Notes: generated by a model not told the origin, from the sequence alone. Counted from the first letter of the stretch, positions 8,382-16,572 are shown. The stretch is 64,000 bases of DNA from an uncultured Actinomycetes bacterium (GCA_937926105.1 CALANS010000067.1:50244-114243), one strand, 5' to 3'. Translations and numbers: made by a program.

Positions 8382-9344
8382 TTAGCGGTTTACAACTTGA
8401 ACTTGCAGCACCTGCAGCTGACCCGACGTCGACGTCGACAAGCTCGGAATCTCCCCAGCCGTACCGCCGGTGCCCTTCCACGTGATCTGCCAAACGATCG
8501 TCTGCGTCGACGTGATCGGTCCCGAAGACACCTTCGAGTACTGATACGCGCACCCTCCATCGGTCGGCGCGCCGTTGCCATCCGCCGCCACCCACGGCCG
8601 ACCCGGCCCGTCACACGCCACCGCCGCGCCACCATCGCCCGGACTGAAATCCAGCTCGACCGGCGTCGCCGTCACCGTCGCCGACTGGTCTCCATCAGAC
8701 GCAGTGGCCGTCAACTTCACCCAGGTGCTCGGGTCGGTCCAATACCAAGTCCACAGATTGACGTAGGTGAACGGGTAACCCTGATACGACAACGTCTGCC
8801 TCGGCGACCGATCGCCAGTCGGACTCGGGAAATGGATCGACGCATACGCTTTCTCAGCTGCTACTGCTGCAGAACCAGGTCTGTACGGGTTTGTGTAGCA
8901 GCCGACTGCCTTCAAGTACGCGACCCACGTCGCTGGATCGGCACCAGTACCAGCGGGGTTCTGCTGCGAGCAGAACAGATTTTGGGAGTAAACGGTGCAC
9001 GCGGCCGGATCCGAAGGGACGCCGGGATTCAGCGGGGTTCCGTTGGGGTAGCTGTAGCACGGGTCGCAGCCGTTCCCGGTCGGATCGGTGTTGTGGCAGC
9101 CCGCGGTGACCGGTCCGCCACCACCATTGCCAGGTCCACCACCACCATTGCCAGGTCCACCTGGTGAACCGCCGCCTCCGACACCTACACCGCACGTCTG
9201 CTTCAGCGGGTTACACCCGGAGGTCGGGTCCGCGTGCGCAGAAGTGGCAGTGATCGCAAGTACTGACATCAGCACCGCCACGATGAGTGGGATCGCGACA
9301 GCGGGCGCCCGCAACGCTCGACCAGTCGGCGTCACGGCGTGCAC
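8382..9344 (-). CDS. secreted Cys-containing protein of the tad locus
   Basis: 320 residues with a membrane or signal segment at about residues 15-35 (AIPLIVAVLMSVLAITATSAHA), a probable cleavage after AHA, a Gly-rich low-complexity stretch around residues 55-80, and a Cys/Trp-rich region. Its start overlaps the end of the upstream lipoprotein gene by 13 bases. Such exported proteins are common at the head of actinobacterial tad operons and are of unknown function. No enzyme motif seen. Confidence 0.75.
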   Translation of the reverse strand: MHAVTPTGRALRAPAVAIPLIVAVLMSVLAITATSAHADPTSGCNPLKQTCGVGVGGGGSPGGPGNGGGGPGNGGGGPVTAGCHNTDPTGNGCDPCYSYPNGTPLNPGVPSDPAACTVYSQNLFCSQQNPAGTGADPATWVAYLKAVGCYTNPYRPGSAAVAAEKAYASIHFPSPTGDRSPRQTLSYQGYPFTYVNLWTWYWTDPSTWVKLTATASDGDQSATVTATPVELDFSPGDGGAAVACDGPGRPWVAADGNGAPTDGGCAYQYSKVSSGPITSTQTIVWQITWKGTGGTAGEIPSLSTSTSGQLQVLQVQVVNR

Positions 9345-9976
9345 ACCTTTGCCTCATTGGGGATGATCGACTGGACCTTCCAATGCCCACCCGTGAACAC
9401 GACGGTGATCGCCTTCGGGTGCAGTCCAGGAATCGGGTTCGCGACGGGCGGCACTGGCTTGCCGGTGGCCACGACGTACTGGACGGAAGGGTTGGTCTTG
9501 GACGGCGTCGGACAGTCGCTGAGCGCAGTGAGCGAACTGCCGGCTACCAGGACCGTCAGATGGGGCGTGTCCGGATCCCCGCGGTACGCGAGACCGTGCG
9601 CTGTCATGTCCTTGTAGATCGCGACGAGCTGTTTGACGGTCTGATCAGTTACGTACGGCTGAAGTTGAGCACCGTTCGCCTTCGCGGGGTCGAGGTCCCA
9701 GACGTCAAGAACATTGGCCATCGAGATGTATGCGTCAACGGCCGCCTGCGCCGGCGGAGTCACGGTGGGCGTGGGGACCGGCTTTGTGCTGCCGGACGGA
9801 CTTGCACTGTGGCTCGCCGTCGTTGATGGGTCACTCGGCGAGGTCGAAGGCGACCCGGACGGCGTGCTGGAACTCTGCGACGGGCTCAGCGATTGGGTGT
9901 GCGTTCCGCTGCTGCTGCAGGCGGCCATGCCCGTGATGGATGCGATCGCGATGATTGCCAGGACGACGCGCTTCAC
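9332..9976 (-). CDS. lipoprotein, first gene of the tad operon
   Basis: 214 residues from a GTG at 9976 with GGGAG upstream. The N-terminus KRVVLAIIAIASITGMAAC is a lipoprotein signal with a lipobox ending at Cys20, followed by a long Ser/Thr/Pro linker (residues 21-75) and a folded domain resembling small lipoproteins that sit on the outer face of the membrane. It is the promoter-proximal gene of the pilus operon. Specific function unknown. Confidence 0.75.
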   Translation of the reverse strand: MKRVVLAIIAIASITGMAACSSSGTHTQSLSPSQSSSTPSGSPSTSPSDPSTTASHSASPSGSTKPVPTPTVTPPAQAAVDAYISMANVLDVWDLDPAKANGAQLQPYVTDQTVKQLVAIYKDMTAHGLAYRGDPDTPHLTVLVAGSSLTALSDCPTPSKTNPSVQYVVATGKPVPPVANPIPGLHPKAITVVFTGGHWKVQSIIPNEAKVCTP

Positions 9977-10014
9977 GAGGCCGACTCCCTTAACTCGGGC
10001 CAACAGGTACAAAG

Positions 10015-10043
10015 AGCGTTGGCCGTGATCTCAGCGGTGTCAA
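10015..10043 (-). promoter_or_regulatory. promoter of the tad operon
   Basis: On the minus strand TTGACA (10043-10038) is followed by a 17-bp spacer and AACGCT (10020-10015). This is a good sigma-70-like promoter about 30 bp upstream of the first tad gene. Confidence 0.6.
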
Positions 10044-10181
10044 CTGGTCCAAGATCGCCGAGCGTCCCTGCCTCGTCGCATGCGCCGCCGCGGCTGCGCT
10101 GTGCTCGTCGGTTCGACATCCGCACCTCCTCACCACCAGAGGGTGACCCGCAGGGTCCAATCGGACACCTACACCCGACTA

Positions 10182-10197
10182 GGTAATTTACCAGGGG
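10182..10197. promoter_or_regulatory. palindromic element GGTAATTTACC with GGGG tail
   Basis: GGTAATTTACC is a perfect odd dyad. The 15-mer GTAATTTACCAGGGG at 10183-10197 recurs with one change (GTAATTTGCCAGGGG) at 47908-47922. It lies between the tad promoter and the tandem-HTH regulator gene, so it may be a binding site. Function is inferred only. Confidence 0.35.
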
Positions 10198-10256
10198 TAC
10201 GGAGCGCAGACCGGCACAAGCCAGTCAAGGGGTTTGGTCGCGCCTTGGGGAGGGGG

Positions 10257-10685
10257 TCAGGAGGTGCTTCGAGTGAGCAGTGCAGCCACTTGGTCTGGGG
10301 CGACGTCGAGGGCATCCGCGATCACCTTCGCGGACTCTGCGTCGATGCCACCCTGTGGTGCACCGCGTCGCTCGAGGCGGTGGTAGCTGGTGATGGGTAG
10401 CCCGGTTCGGGCGGCCATCTCCTTCAGGCTGAGGCCGGCGGCAACGCGCAACCGGGTCAGGTCCACATCAGCCGAGGCGCCGGTCAGCAGCGCAAGCGGC
10501 TCCACACCGATCGCCTCGGCAATCAACGGGATCACTCTGGCCTGCGGCCGCGCCTCGCCACGTTCCCACAGTCGGACGCGATCCTCATCGGCCACGTTGA
10601 TGGCGGCGGCAAGCGCTCGCTGCGACAGGCCGGCAGCTTGCCGCGCGCTCGCGAGAACATCCCCCCGGAGATCCCAGTCCGCCAC
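10257..10685 (-). CDS. XRE-type regulator with two helix-turn-helix domains
   Basis: About 142 residues with two consecutive XRE/cro-type HTH domains: LASARQAAGLSQRALAAAIN with RLWERGEARPQ in the first half, and LRVAAGLSLKEMAARTG with YHRLERRG in the second. Start is taken as GTG at 10685; TTG at 10715 would add ten residues, and neither has a strong ribosome site. It sits between the tad operon and the replication region and could control either. Tandem HTH in a single chain suggests it binds a two-part operator. Confidence 0.78.
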   Translation of the reverse strand: MADWDLRGDVLASARQAAGLSQRALAAAINVADEDRVRLWERGEARPQARVIPLIAEAIGVEPLALLTGASADVDLTRLRVAAGLSLKEMAARTGLPITSYHRLERRGAPQGGIDAESAKVIADALDVAPDQVAALLTRSTS

Positions 10686-10864
10686 ACCTGTCCGTTTCCC
10701 AGTCAACCAACTCAACCGCTCGACACCTTACGGGCCTCAGTCAGTCGACGAAACGCCCTGCCCGGCTGAAGGTCGGGGTGACTTGCAGCGCCGGGAGGAC
10801 GTGCGTGCAGTGAGAACTCGGCGGGAGACGGAGGCGAGTGCGGACGGCGTGTCCCCCAGGGTTT

Positions 10865-10887
10865 CAGGTACAGGTATCACTAACCTG
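10865..10887 (+). promoter_or_regulatory. operator/promoter of the tandem-RHH gene
   Basis: CAGGTA is directly repeated (10865-10870, 10871-10876), and CAGGT-ATCACTA-ACCTG (10871-10887) forms a dyad. TAACCT at 10881-10886 is a possible -10 only six bases before the ATG, implying a leaderless transcript that the encoded DNA-binding protein could repress. Confidence 0.45.
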
Positions 10888-10892
10888 CGGCT

Positions 10893-11312
10893 ATGACTGA
10901 ACGGCAGACCGCGCTGGAGGCAGGGATCTGTTTCCGGCTGACTCAGCAACGCATCGCGGATCTACGTGACGAGGCCAGCCGCCATGCGCTGCCACTGCAA
11001 GCGTTGTTGGAGCTGAAGGTTTTCGACGCGATCGCGCCTCGCCTTCGCTTTCGACGTGACGTTGGGGTTCGCCGGTCAGCGCCGGGCGCGCACGTCGCCT
11101 TCCACTTCCGTATGTCGAACGATCAACTCGCCGCTCTGCACACCGAAGCGAAGGGTCTCAGAATCTCGGTCCAAGCCCTGCTTGAGCTGAAGGTCTTCGG
11201 GGAAATTGCGCCTCGCCAGCGCCGCGGCGGCAAGCGCGCCGTCCAGCCCGTAGGTCAGCAGCCGCTCGGATTGCTCCTCGCCGACGCCCAGGAGGCATCC
11301 AATGCTGCGTAG
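10893..11312 (+). CDS. tandem-repeat, RHH-like small DNA-binding protein
   Basis: 139 residues made of two copies of one unit: residues 14-50 and 72-108 both read FR(L/M)..(Q/D)..ADL/AAL..EA...(L/I).(L/V)QALLELKVF..IAPR. Each unit, a beta-strand-like FR stretch followed by two helices, resembles a ribbon-helix-helix fold; this is an inference, not a family match. It is encoded immediately upstream of rep and could be a copy-number repressor acting as a covalent dimer. The C-terminal tail is basic. Confidence 0.6.
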   Translation: MTERQTALEAGICFRLTQQRIADLRDEASRHALPLQALLELKVFDAIAPRLRFRRDVGVRRSAPGAHVAFHFRMSNDQLAALHTEAKGLRISVQALLELKVFGEIAPRQRRGGKRAVQPVGQQPLGLLLADAQEASNAA

Positions 11313-11338
11313 CCCTTAAACGAAGCGGCGGCGGTTTC

Positions 11339-11398
11339 GGGGGGCCAACCCCAACACCGCCGCTGGTACTTCGTGATCGCTCTGGGGGGCCAACCCCA
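11339..11398. repeat. two palindromic repeats upstream of rep
   Basis: The 15-mer GGGGGGCCAACCCCA occurs exactly twice, at 11339-11353 and 11384-11398, 45 bp apart. Each copy can form a GGGG/CCCC hairpin around GGCCAA. They lie between the tandem-RHH gene and rep, where origin iterons or copy-control hairpins are expected. Confidence 0.6.
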
Positions 11399-11586
11399 GT
11401 CGATCCGCTTCTGTGAGAGAGACCGCCCTGCCAAGGACCGGGACCTCTGTTGTGCCCTCTCGCGCTAACGAGAAGGACTTTCGCAATCCCGCCACTGCCA
11501 AGTGAGGAGGTCGCATCATCGAGAGTAGCCCAAGCCTCGATAGAGATACCCATAAGCAGCCGCGCGACACGCCGTCGGCCGATGCG

Positions 11587-13434
11587 TTGTGGGCTCTCAC
11601 GGCGTCCGCTATCGCAGCGTTTGACCGTGTTCGTGTGGCGCGTGACGGGCGTCAGTTCCGCCGCTCGTGGGAACAGCGGCTCGACCCTGCTCACCGGCCG
11701 ACATTGCCTGCCGCGGTCCGTACGTACGACGCGTCAGGCGAGACGAAGTGCGTCGCGTTTGACCTGGACGCCAAGAAGAAGGCCACCCGCGGCGCGGTAC
11801 TCCGCGACTGCGAACGCCTGACGGCGTGGCTGTCTGAGGCTGGCTGCTCCTATCTGGTCGACGAGTCGGTCAGCGGCGGCCGCCACGTCTACGTGCTGCT
11901 CGACCACAAGGTCAGCCACTCAGAACTGGCGCCCCTGGCCCGGCACCTGCGCTCGGCCGGGGCGCTGCCGACACTGGACCCGGGACCGCTGGTCAACCTC
12001 ACCGAAGGCTGCATCCGGCCTCCTGGCGCGACCCACCGCGACGGTGGCCACCAACGCCTGATCACACCTATGGACGCCGTCTACCGGGCACTGAACCGCC
12101 GCACCAGCGCTGCGGCGTGGGCGGCGTTCCTCGCGCAACTGCCGGCGATCGAGGACACCCGCCGCACGATCGACCTGCACTCCCCCGCAGCGGGCGACGC
12201 GGTGACCGGCCCGCGCCGCCCGCTAGCAAATTCCTACGCGACGATCGCCACGACCGGCGCCTACGACCCGCGCCGCTACCCCTCCGCGTCGGAGGCCCGT
12301 GCAGCGGTCCTGCTGCACGCGCTCTGCCGGGGCTGGACCGAACGCGACATCCAGGACGAGGTGCGACAAGGCCGCTGGGCCGGACTCACCGGCCTCTACC
12401 GCGAGCACTACGGCTCCCGGTACGCAGGCACCGCTCTCGCCAGCGACATCACCCGCGCCCAAGCCAGACTGCACGAGCTCCCGTTGCACAGAATCCACAC
12501 CAGCGCTACGCGCCCACGGGGGGGTGGCGGGACAGCCGCCCGCACACACCTCCGCCGGTGGGCTGCAGCTGTCGCGATCGCTGTCCGCACCGGTCGCTGG
12601 GACAGCCAGAAGTCCTACGGGATCGAACTCGTCCTGACCGCGCTGGGAGACGCTGCCCGCCGCACCCAGACCATCTACCCAGCCTTCGGGGTCAGACACC
12701 TATCCATGGGCACCGGGACCGTGGTGGAACAGTCAGGCCTGGCCAAGACACTGAAGGTCCTGGCGAGTGAGGACGATCCGTTCGTGCTGCTTGTCGACTC
12801 CGACCGAGGTGTCGAGCCCGACGTCTACGAGCTGCGTATCCCCGACCAGTACCTCGAGGACGTCCCGATCGACGAGGACCTGCCACCGGCCCCAATCGGA
12901 GTGCACCCGGCCTTCAGCCTGCTCCCCCGCCCCGCCTACCGCCTCCACACGGCGCTGAGCCACCCCGGCGAGCCACGAACCCCGGCCGAGCTCGCGAGCG
13001 CCACGGCAATGCCCCTGCGCACCGTCTACGCCACGCTCACCGAACTCGAACGAGCCGGCCTCGCCCGCAGGCGCGCCGCGGGAACCTGGGCTCTCGGCCG
13101 CCGCAGCCTCACCCGGTTCGCCCGCCTCAACGGCATCGCCGGCCGTCTACACGACCTGGTCCGTCGCTGGCGCCAAGAACGCAACGCCCTACGACTGCTG
13201 CACGGACTCGAGGAGATCCACTACCCCGCCGCCTTCACCGTCGCTTGGCCAGGCATGCCCCACGCGGGCGCGAGCCCACCCGAACAGGCCCGCCCGACGC
13301 CCGAGGAAATCCTGCATGCCGCCGACCCGCCCCGCCCGGACTGGGTAACGGACCTCGAGGCGGCCGTGCTCGAGCTGCTCCGCACCGAACTCGGTGCCAC
13401 GCTCATCGAGCCCGACGAACAGGCGACCGGATGA
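11587..13434 (+). CDS. rep: plasmid replication initiator with primase-like (AEP) domain and winged helix
   Basis: 615 residues from TTG at 11587. The N-terminal part resembles archaeo-eukaryotic primases: CVAFDLDAKK (Asp59 and Asp61) gives the metal-binding DxD, VSGGRHVYVLLD (His100) the sxH motif, and CIRPPGATHRDGG the third conserved patch. Near the C-terminus, RTPAELASATAMPLRTVY and ATLTELERAGLARRR form a winged helix. Primase-plus-HTH architecture is typical of actinobacterial plasmid Rep proteins. The frame stays open upstream to 11506; a perfect AGGAGG at 11505-11510 precedes ATC codons at 11515/11518 but no ATG or GTG, so the true start is uncertain. Confidence 0.8.
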   Translation: MWALTASAIAAFDRVRVARDGRQFRRSWEQRLDPAHRPTLPAAVRTYDASGETKCVAFDLDAKKKATRGAVLRDCERLTAWLSEAGCSYLVDESVSGGRHVYVLLDHKVSHSELAPLARHLRSAGALPTLDPGPLVNLTEGCIRPPGATHRDGGHQRLITPMDAVYRALNRRTSAAAWAAFLAQLPAIEDTRRTIDLHSPAAGDAVTGPRRPLANSYATIATTGAYDPRRYPSASEARAAVLLHALCRGWTERDIQDEVRQGRWAGLTGLYREHYGSRYAGTALASDITRAQARLHELPLHRIHTSATRPRGGGGTAARTHLRRWAAAVAIAVRTGRWDSQKSYGIELVLTALGDAARRTQTIYPAFGVRHLSMGTGTVVEQSGLAKTLKVLASEDDPFVLLVDSDRGVEPDVYELRIPDQYLEDVPIDEDLPPAPIGVHPAFSLLPRPAYRLHTALSHPGEPRTPAELASATAMPLRTVYATLTELERAGLARRRAAGTWALGRRSLTRFARLNGIAGRLHDLVRRWRQERNALRLLHGLEEIHYPAAFTVAWPGMPHAGASPPEQARPTPEEILHAADPPRPDWVTDLEAAVLELLRTELGATLIEPDEQATG

Positions 13435-13504
13435 CCCGCAGCAGCAGCCACGTCGACGCCCGCGGCGGCGGCGCGGCGAGGCACGCCCGAACCGGGCCAG
13501 TGCC

Positions 13505-14062
13505 ATGAGCTTCGGCCGCGACCTATGCCCACGCTGTCGAACCGACGTGCTGTATCTGCCGACCGACGCCGGCCCGCAGACCTTCGAGGCCGCCGAGTAC
13601 GCGCTCGACGACGTCGAGCCCGACGATCGCTTCGTCGTGCTCGCCCACCGATACGTCGCCAAGATCGACCCCGGCCGACCGCCGCCCAACACCTGCCTAC
13701 GTCTCCACCGCTGCCCGGCAGGGGAAGAAGCCACGCCACCGCCGCCCCGGCCAGAGGCCACACCGCCGGGCCGAGCTGACTTCGCCGCAGCACGCCGCCT
13801 CGACACGGTGATCCACCTCTACCGGGCCCAGAAACTCGGCATCCTGCGCAGCCACGCCGGCCAACGAACCTACGAGCCGGTCGCCGTCGCGACCCGGCTC
13901 GCCTCTATCGCCCGGCTCAACCCGGACCGATGCGCCCTCTGCCGGACTCCGCTGACCCCAGATACCGAGACGATCGTCGTCGGCACCGTCGAAGGCGACC
14001 CGCCCTATCCACTGCGAGCTTGCCGACCCACCTGCCCGGATCGAGCCAGCGAAACGCCCTGA
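13505..14062 (+). CDS. hypothetical protein with two CxxC pairs
   Basis: 185 residues from the ATG at 13505, 70 bp after rep and in the same direction. A CPRC pair at the N-terminus and a CALC pair near the C-terminus, with more Cys near the end (CRPTC), suggest one or two zinc-binding sites. The middle is Pro-rich. No family recognised. Position suggests a replication or maintenance accessory protein. Confidence 0.65.
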   Translation: MSFGRDLCPRCRTDVLYLPTDAGPQTFEAAEYALDDVEPDDRFVVLAHRYVAKIDPGRPPPNTCLRLHRCPAGEEATPPPPRPEATPPGRADFAAARRLDTVIHLYRAQKLGILRSHAGQRTYEPVAVATRLASIARLNPDRCALCRTPLTPDTETIVVGTVEGDPPYPLRACRPTCPDRASETP

Positions 14063-14186
14063 AACGGTCTGAGGCGCGCCGGCTAGCCACGAGGTGGCAT
14101 CTAAGCCGAAAATCGCCGCCGGGCGGCAATGAGGGCCGCGCAGACCAGTCCTGGAATCGAGGCGACCCGAGTCCTTTGCTGCTTGT

Positions 14187-14351
14187 TCAGGAAGCGCGGC
14201 GGTTCGGCGCGTGCTTGCCGCTCGACGGAGCGTCCTCGGCGTGAGCGATACGAACGATCACCGGGTCGACTTTGTCTTCGCCGCCACGGATGCGGATCAG
14301 CGCGCGGGCAGCGTCGACTTGATCACCGCTGACGTGAATCGTTGCCGTCAT
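14187..14351 (-). CDS. 54-residue protein at the end of the par operon
   Basis: A small open frame whose ATG (14351) overlaps the stop of the preceding gene by four bases (ATGA), the same coupling used by the three genes before it. It begins MTATIHVSGDQVDAARALIR and is mixed in charge, with no membrane segment. Too short for family assignment; coupling is the main support. Confidence 0.5.
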   Translation of the reverse strand: MTATIHVSGDQVDAARALIRIRGGEDKVDPVIVRIAHAEDAPSSGKHAPNRRAS

Positions 14352-14743
14352 TGTTCGCTGCTCCCTTCGTCTTCGCCGTCGAGTCCATCGTCCCTCACGA
14401 ACCGCGCAGCGTCCAGCTCATCAGGTGAGGGCAGTGCCGCGAGCTGCGTGCGCGTCGGCTCTGCGTCGAGCGCGATGATGCGGTCGGCCGTAGCCCGATC
14501 GTCGTCGGTCGCCAGGTCGCTGTCCAGCAGTTGGACCAGCAGAGCTCGCCCGATCTGGCGCTGCCGGGGATGCTCGTCAGCGAGCAGGGCCAGCGACTGA
14601 GCGAAGCGGCGCCCCCACTCTTCTCGCCGCCCGGCAGCGTCCGCGACGCGAGTCGATGATCGGGTGCCTAGGAATGCGAGCCATGCCCCCGCTCCGCCTC
14701 CGACAAACGACAGCGCCGGCGCAAGCCAGTCGCCGACACTCAC
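14348..14743 (-). CDS. membrane-anchored protein of the par operon
   Basis: 131 residues. A weak N-terminal hydrophobic segment (WLAPALSFVGGGAGAWLAFLG, residues 6-26) is followed by an Arg-rich helix and an acidic C-terminus. The ATG overlaps the stop of the RHH partition gene (ATGA). No known family; the location suggests a role accessory to plasmid partition, possibly a membrane tether. Confidence 0.6.
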   Translation of the reverse strand: MSVGDWLAPALSFVGGGAGAWLAFLGTRSSTRVADAAGRREEWGRRFAQSLALLADEHPRQRQIGRALLVQLLDSDLATDDDRATADRIIALDAEPTRTQLAALPSPDELDAARFVRDDGLDGEDEGSSEQ

Positions 14744-15363
14744 GATGCGGGGGTCAGGTGAAGACGCAGCGACGCGGTGATCAACTGCGACCTGTTCGCA
14801 TCAAGGGTCGCGGCCAGTTCCGTGATCGCCTGCAGTTGAGCGTCCGTGACCCGAATCGTCGTCTGCACTGTCGGCTCGGCCGCCTTGCGCGCCTGCGGGA
14901 TCTCGAACAGGTCAGTCCCGCCACCGGACGGCCCGGCAGAGGAGTCACGGTCCTCCTCGATTAGGTCCCCGACGCGGCCGTGAGTGGCATTGACCGCGGC
15001 CAGGATGAGCGCCGTGGCCGTCGTCGCGCCAGCGGCCGCCGTCGTCTTGAGCTGCTGGTGGACGCTTCGGGGCAGGTACACCGCGATCGAGCGCAGGTAC
15101 TGATGCCCGGACGGACCGCGTGAGACGCGCTTCTGGACCGACGTGGGCGCCGCTGCTGGAGCGTTGCCGCGACGGCGAGGCGTCTTGGCCGGCGCGGGTG
15201 TTGCCGCAGCCGGTGGAGTCCCAGAAGGCGCCGCCGAAGGTACCTCGACATTCGATCGAGGGTCTTCGGCCGGCGGTGGTGTCGGCCGGGCGGTCGGCGG
15301 ATTGCGGCGGAGAAGACCTCCGATGTCCGGGGTCTGCATGGGGCTGGGAGTGGGCCCGGTCAT
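14740..15363 (-). CDS. ParB-like centromere-binding protein with two RHH-like regions
   Basis: 207 residues. A Pro/Ala-rich disordered N-terminus (about 85 residues) is followed by two RHH-like stretches: LRSIAVYLPRSVHQQLKTTA (about 90-125) and QTTIRVTDAQLQAITELAAT (about 166-203). It overlaps parA by four bases. Small RHH proteins commonly replace ParB as centromere binders for type Ib ParA systems. Disordered tails of such proteins typically stimulate ParA ATPase. Partition role is inferred from the operon. Confidence 0.78.
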   Translation of the reverse strand: MTGPTPSPMQTPDIGGLLRRNPPTARPTPPPAEDPRSNVEVPSAAPSGTPPAAATPAPAKTPRRRGNAPAAAPTSVQKRVSRGPSGHQYLRSIAVYLPRSVHQQLKTTAAAGATTATALILAAVNATHGRVGDLIEEDRDSSAGPSGGGTDLFEIPQARKAAEPTVQTTIRVTDAQLQAITELAATLDANRSQLITASLRLHLTPAS

Positions 15364-16277
15364 GCGTGCGCCTCCTCCGGAGCCCCTTCAAGGGTCGCGA
15401 TGCGGAGCAGGATCTCGTGCGCCAAGGCAGCGTAGTCGCCGGCGAGAGCCGGAGCGGAGCCTGGGGACACCGGCCTGCGGCCCTCGCGCAATGCCTGCCA
15501 GAACGGCTCGTCTCCCTCGAGCGCGGCCGCGTGTTCGTGAATCAGTAATCCGCGACCGCGGGCGTCATTCGCCGCCACGCTGTGCCGGATCGTGGCATCG
15601 AACAACGGGGCCACTCCCCCGAGCGCCTTCGTGATCTGCTCGGCAATCTCACGACGCAATCGGGTAGCCGAGATCGCGATGTCAAACAGGACCACCCCGA
15701 GCAGCTCGATGTCAGGGTTGTGTGTGCGGGCCTGAACCAGACGGTGCGCGATCCGTGACATTCCCTTGAGACTGGCCGCGTCCCCACGAGTCGGAATCAC
15801 CAGCCATCGAGCCGCACCCAACGCCAGCATCTGCAGCGTCGACTCCCCCGGCGGACAGTCAATCAAGACCAAGTCGTAGTCGCGCTCGGCCAGCAGCACC
15901 GCCAACGGTGCCGCCAGCACATCGGCGACATCCTCGCCTCGGCGATGCCGCGAGAGCAGTAACCCCGCCAAATCATCGAGCCGGTCGCCACCGCAGATCA
16001 CGTCAATGTTCTCGCGCACCTGCTCCAGAGCGACCGCCAGAGGCGTTCCGGCAGCAATCGCCGCAACCAATCCCGCCCCGTCGTCGCCTTCACCGCGGCC
16101 GGTGTAGCCCAGGTCCTCCCCCGCGTTGCCCTGCGGGTCGAGGTCGATGAGCAGGATTTTGTAGCCGGCCGTTGCGGCGAGCCCGGCCAGCGTGGTCGAC
16201 AGGCTCGTCTTGCCCACCCCACCCTTCGAGTTCGCAATCGCGACTACACGGCCGAGCGCTGTCCGGTCCTCAATCAT
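15360..16277 (-). CDS. parA: ParA-family partition ATPase
   Basis: 305 residues. The deviant Walker A is NSKGGVGKTS (residues 15-24), followed by ILLIDLDPQGNAGEDLGY and a LVLIDCPPGES motif, the three conserved ParA sites. There is no long N-terminal HTH domain, so regulation is probably by the partner RHH protein. It is first in a four-gene operon with ATGA overlaps. It would segregate plasmid copies by dynamic DNA binding. Confidence 0.92.
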   Translation of the reverse strand: MIEDRTALGRVVAIANSKGGVGKTSLSTTLAGLAATAGYKILLIDLDPQGNAGEDLGYTGRGEGDDGAGLVAAIAAGTPLAVALEQVRENIDVICGGDRLDDLAGLLLSRHRRGEDVADVLAAPLAVLLAERDYDLVLIDCPPGESTLQMLALGAARWLVIPTRGDAASLKGMSRIAHRLVQARTHNPDIELLGVVLFDIAISATRLRREIAEQITKALGGVAPLFDATIRHSVAANDARGRGLLIHEHAAALEGDEPFWQALREGRRPVSPGSAPALAGDYAALAHEILLRIATLEGAPEEAHA

Positions 16278-16387
16278 GCATGCCAGTATGCCAACTCACG
16301 AGCCATCTAGCAGCGCGACACGCCGCCGCGCGCGCCTGCCGCCTCGGTATGCAGCCGCTCCCCTTGCTGCCCTCGTGGCGTGGTCGG

Positions 16388-16423
16388 TGTATTGCCCGCT
16401 GTATCGCGTGCTGTATTGCCTGC
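16388..16423. repeat. three tandem 12-bp repeats, candidate centromere (parS)
   Basis: TGTATTGCCCGC, TGTATCGCGTGC and TGTATTGCCTGC follow each other without a gap at 16388, 16400 and 16412. They lie about 110 bp upstream of parA. Short tandem repeats upstream of parA are where RHH-type centromere binders act, so this is the probable partition site. Confidence 0.6.
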
Positions 16424-16452
16424 TACCTCGCTCGTCTAAGGGAGGACTCACC

Positions 16453-16572
16453 GTGAGCACACCGGCCCGGCAAGTCTCTCGCATCCAAACCCCCGGGGGG
16501 AGCCCTCCTCGGAGCGTCCGTCATCGCCCCGCGCATGCCAACGAAAGTCATGCGAGCGAGCTAGCCCGCTAG
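16453..16572 (+). CDS. possible 39-residue leader peptide
   Basis: A GTG at 16453 sits six bases after a clear GGGAGGA ribosome site (16440-16446) and opens a 39-codon frame rich in Arg, Pro, His and Ser. It ends 228 bp before the next gene. The good ribosome site is the only support. It could be a chance frame or a small regulatory peptide. The rest of 16278-16799 holds the 12-bp repeats, GC-rich inverted repeats and the promoter before 16800. Confidence 0.25.
   Translation: MSTPARQVSRIQTPGGSPPRSVRHRPAHANESHASELAR

Noticed and set aside
7172..8595. Upstream extension of the tadZ frame
   Set aside because: Overlaps cpaB and the secreted-protein gene; composition is that of a high-GC shadow.
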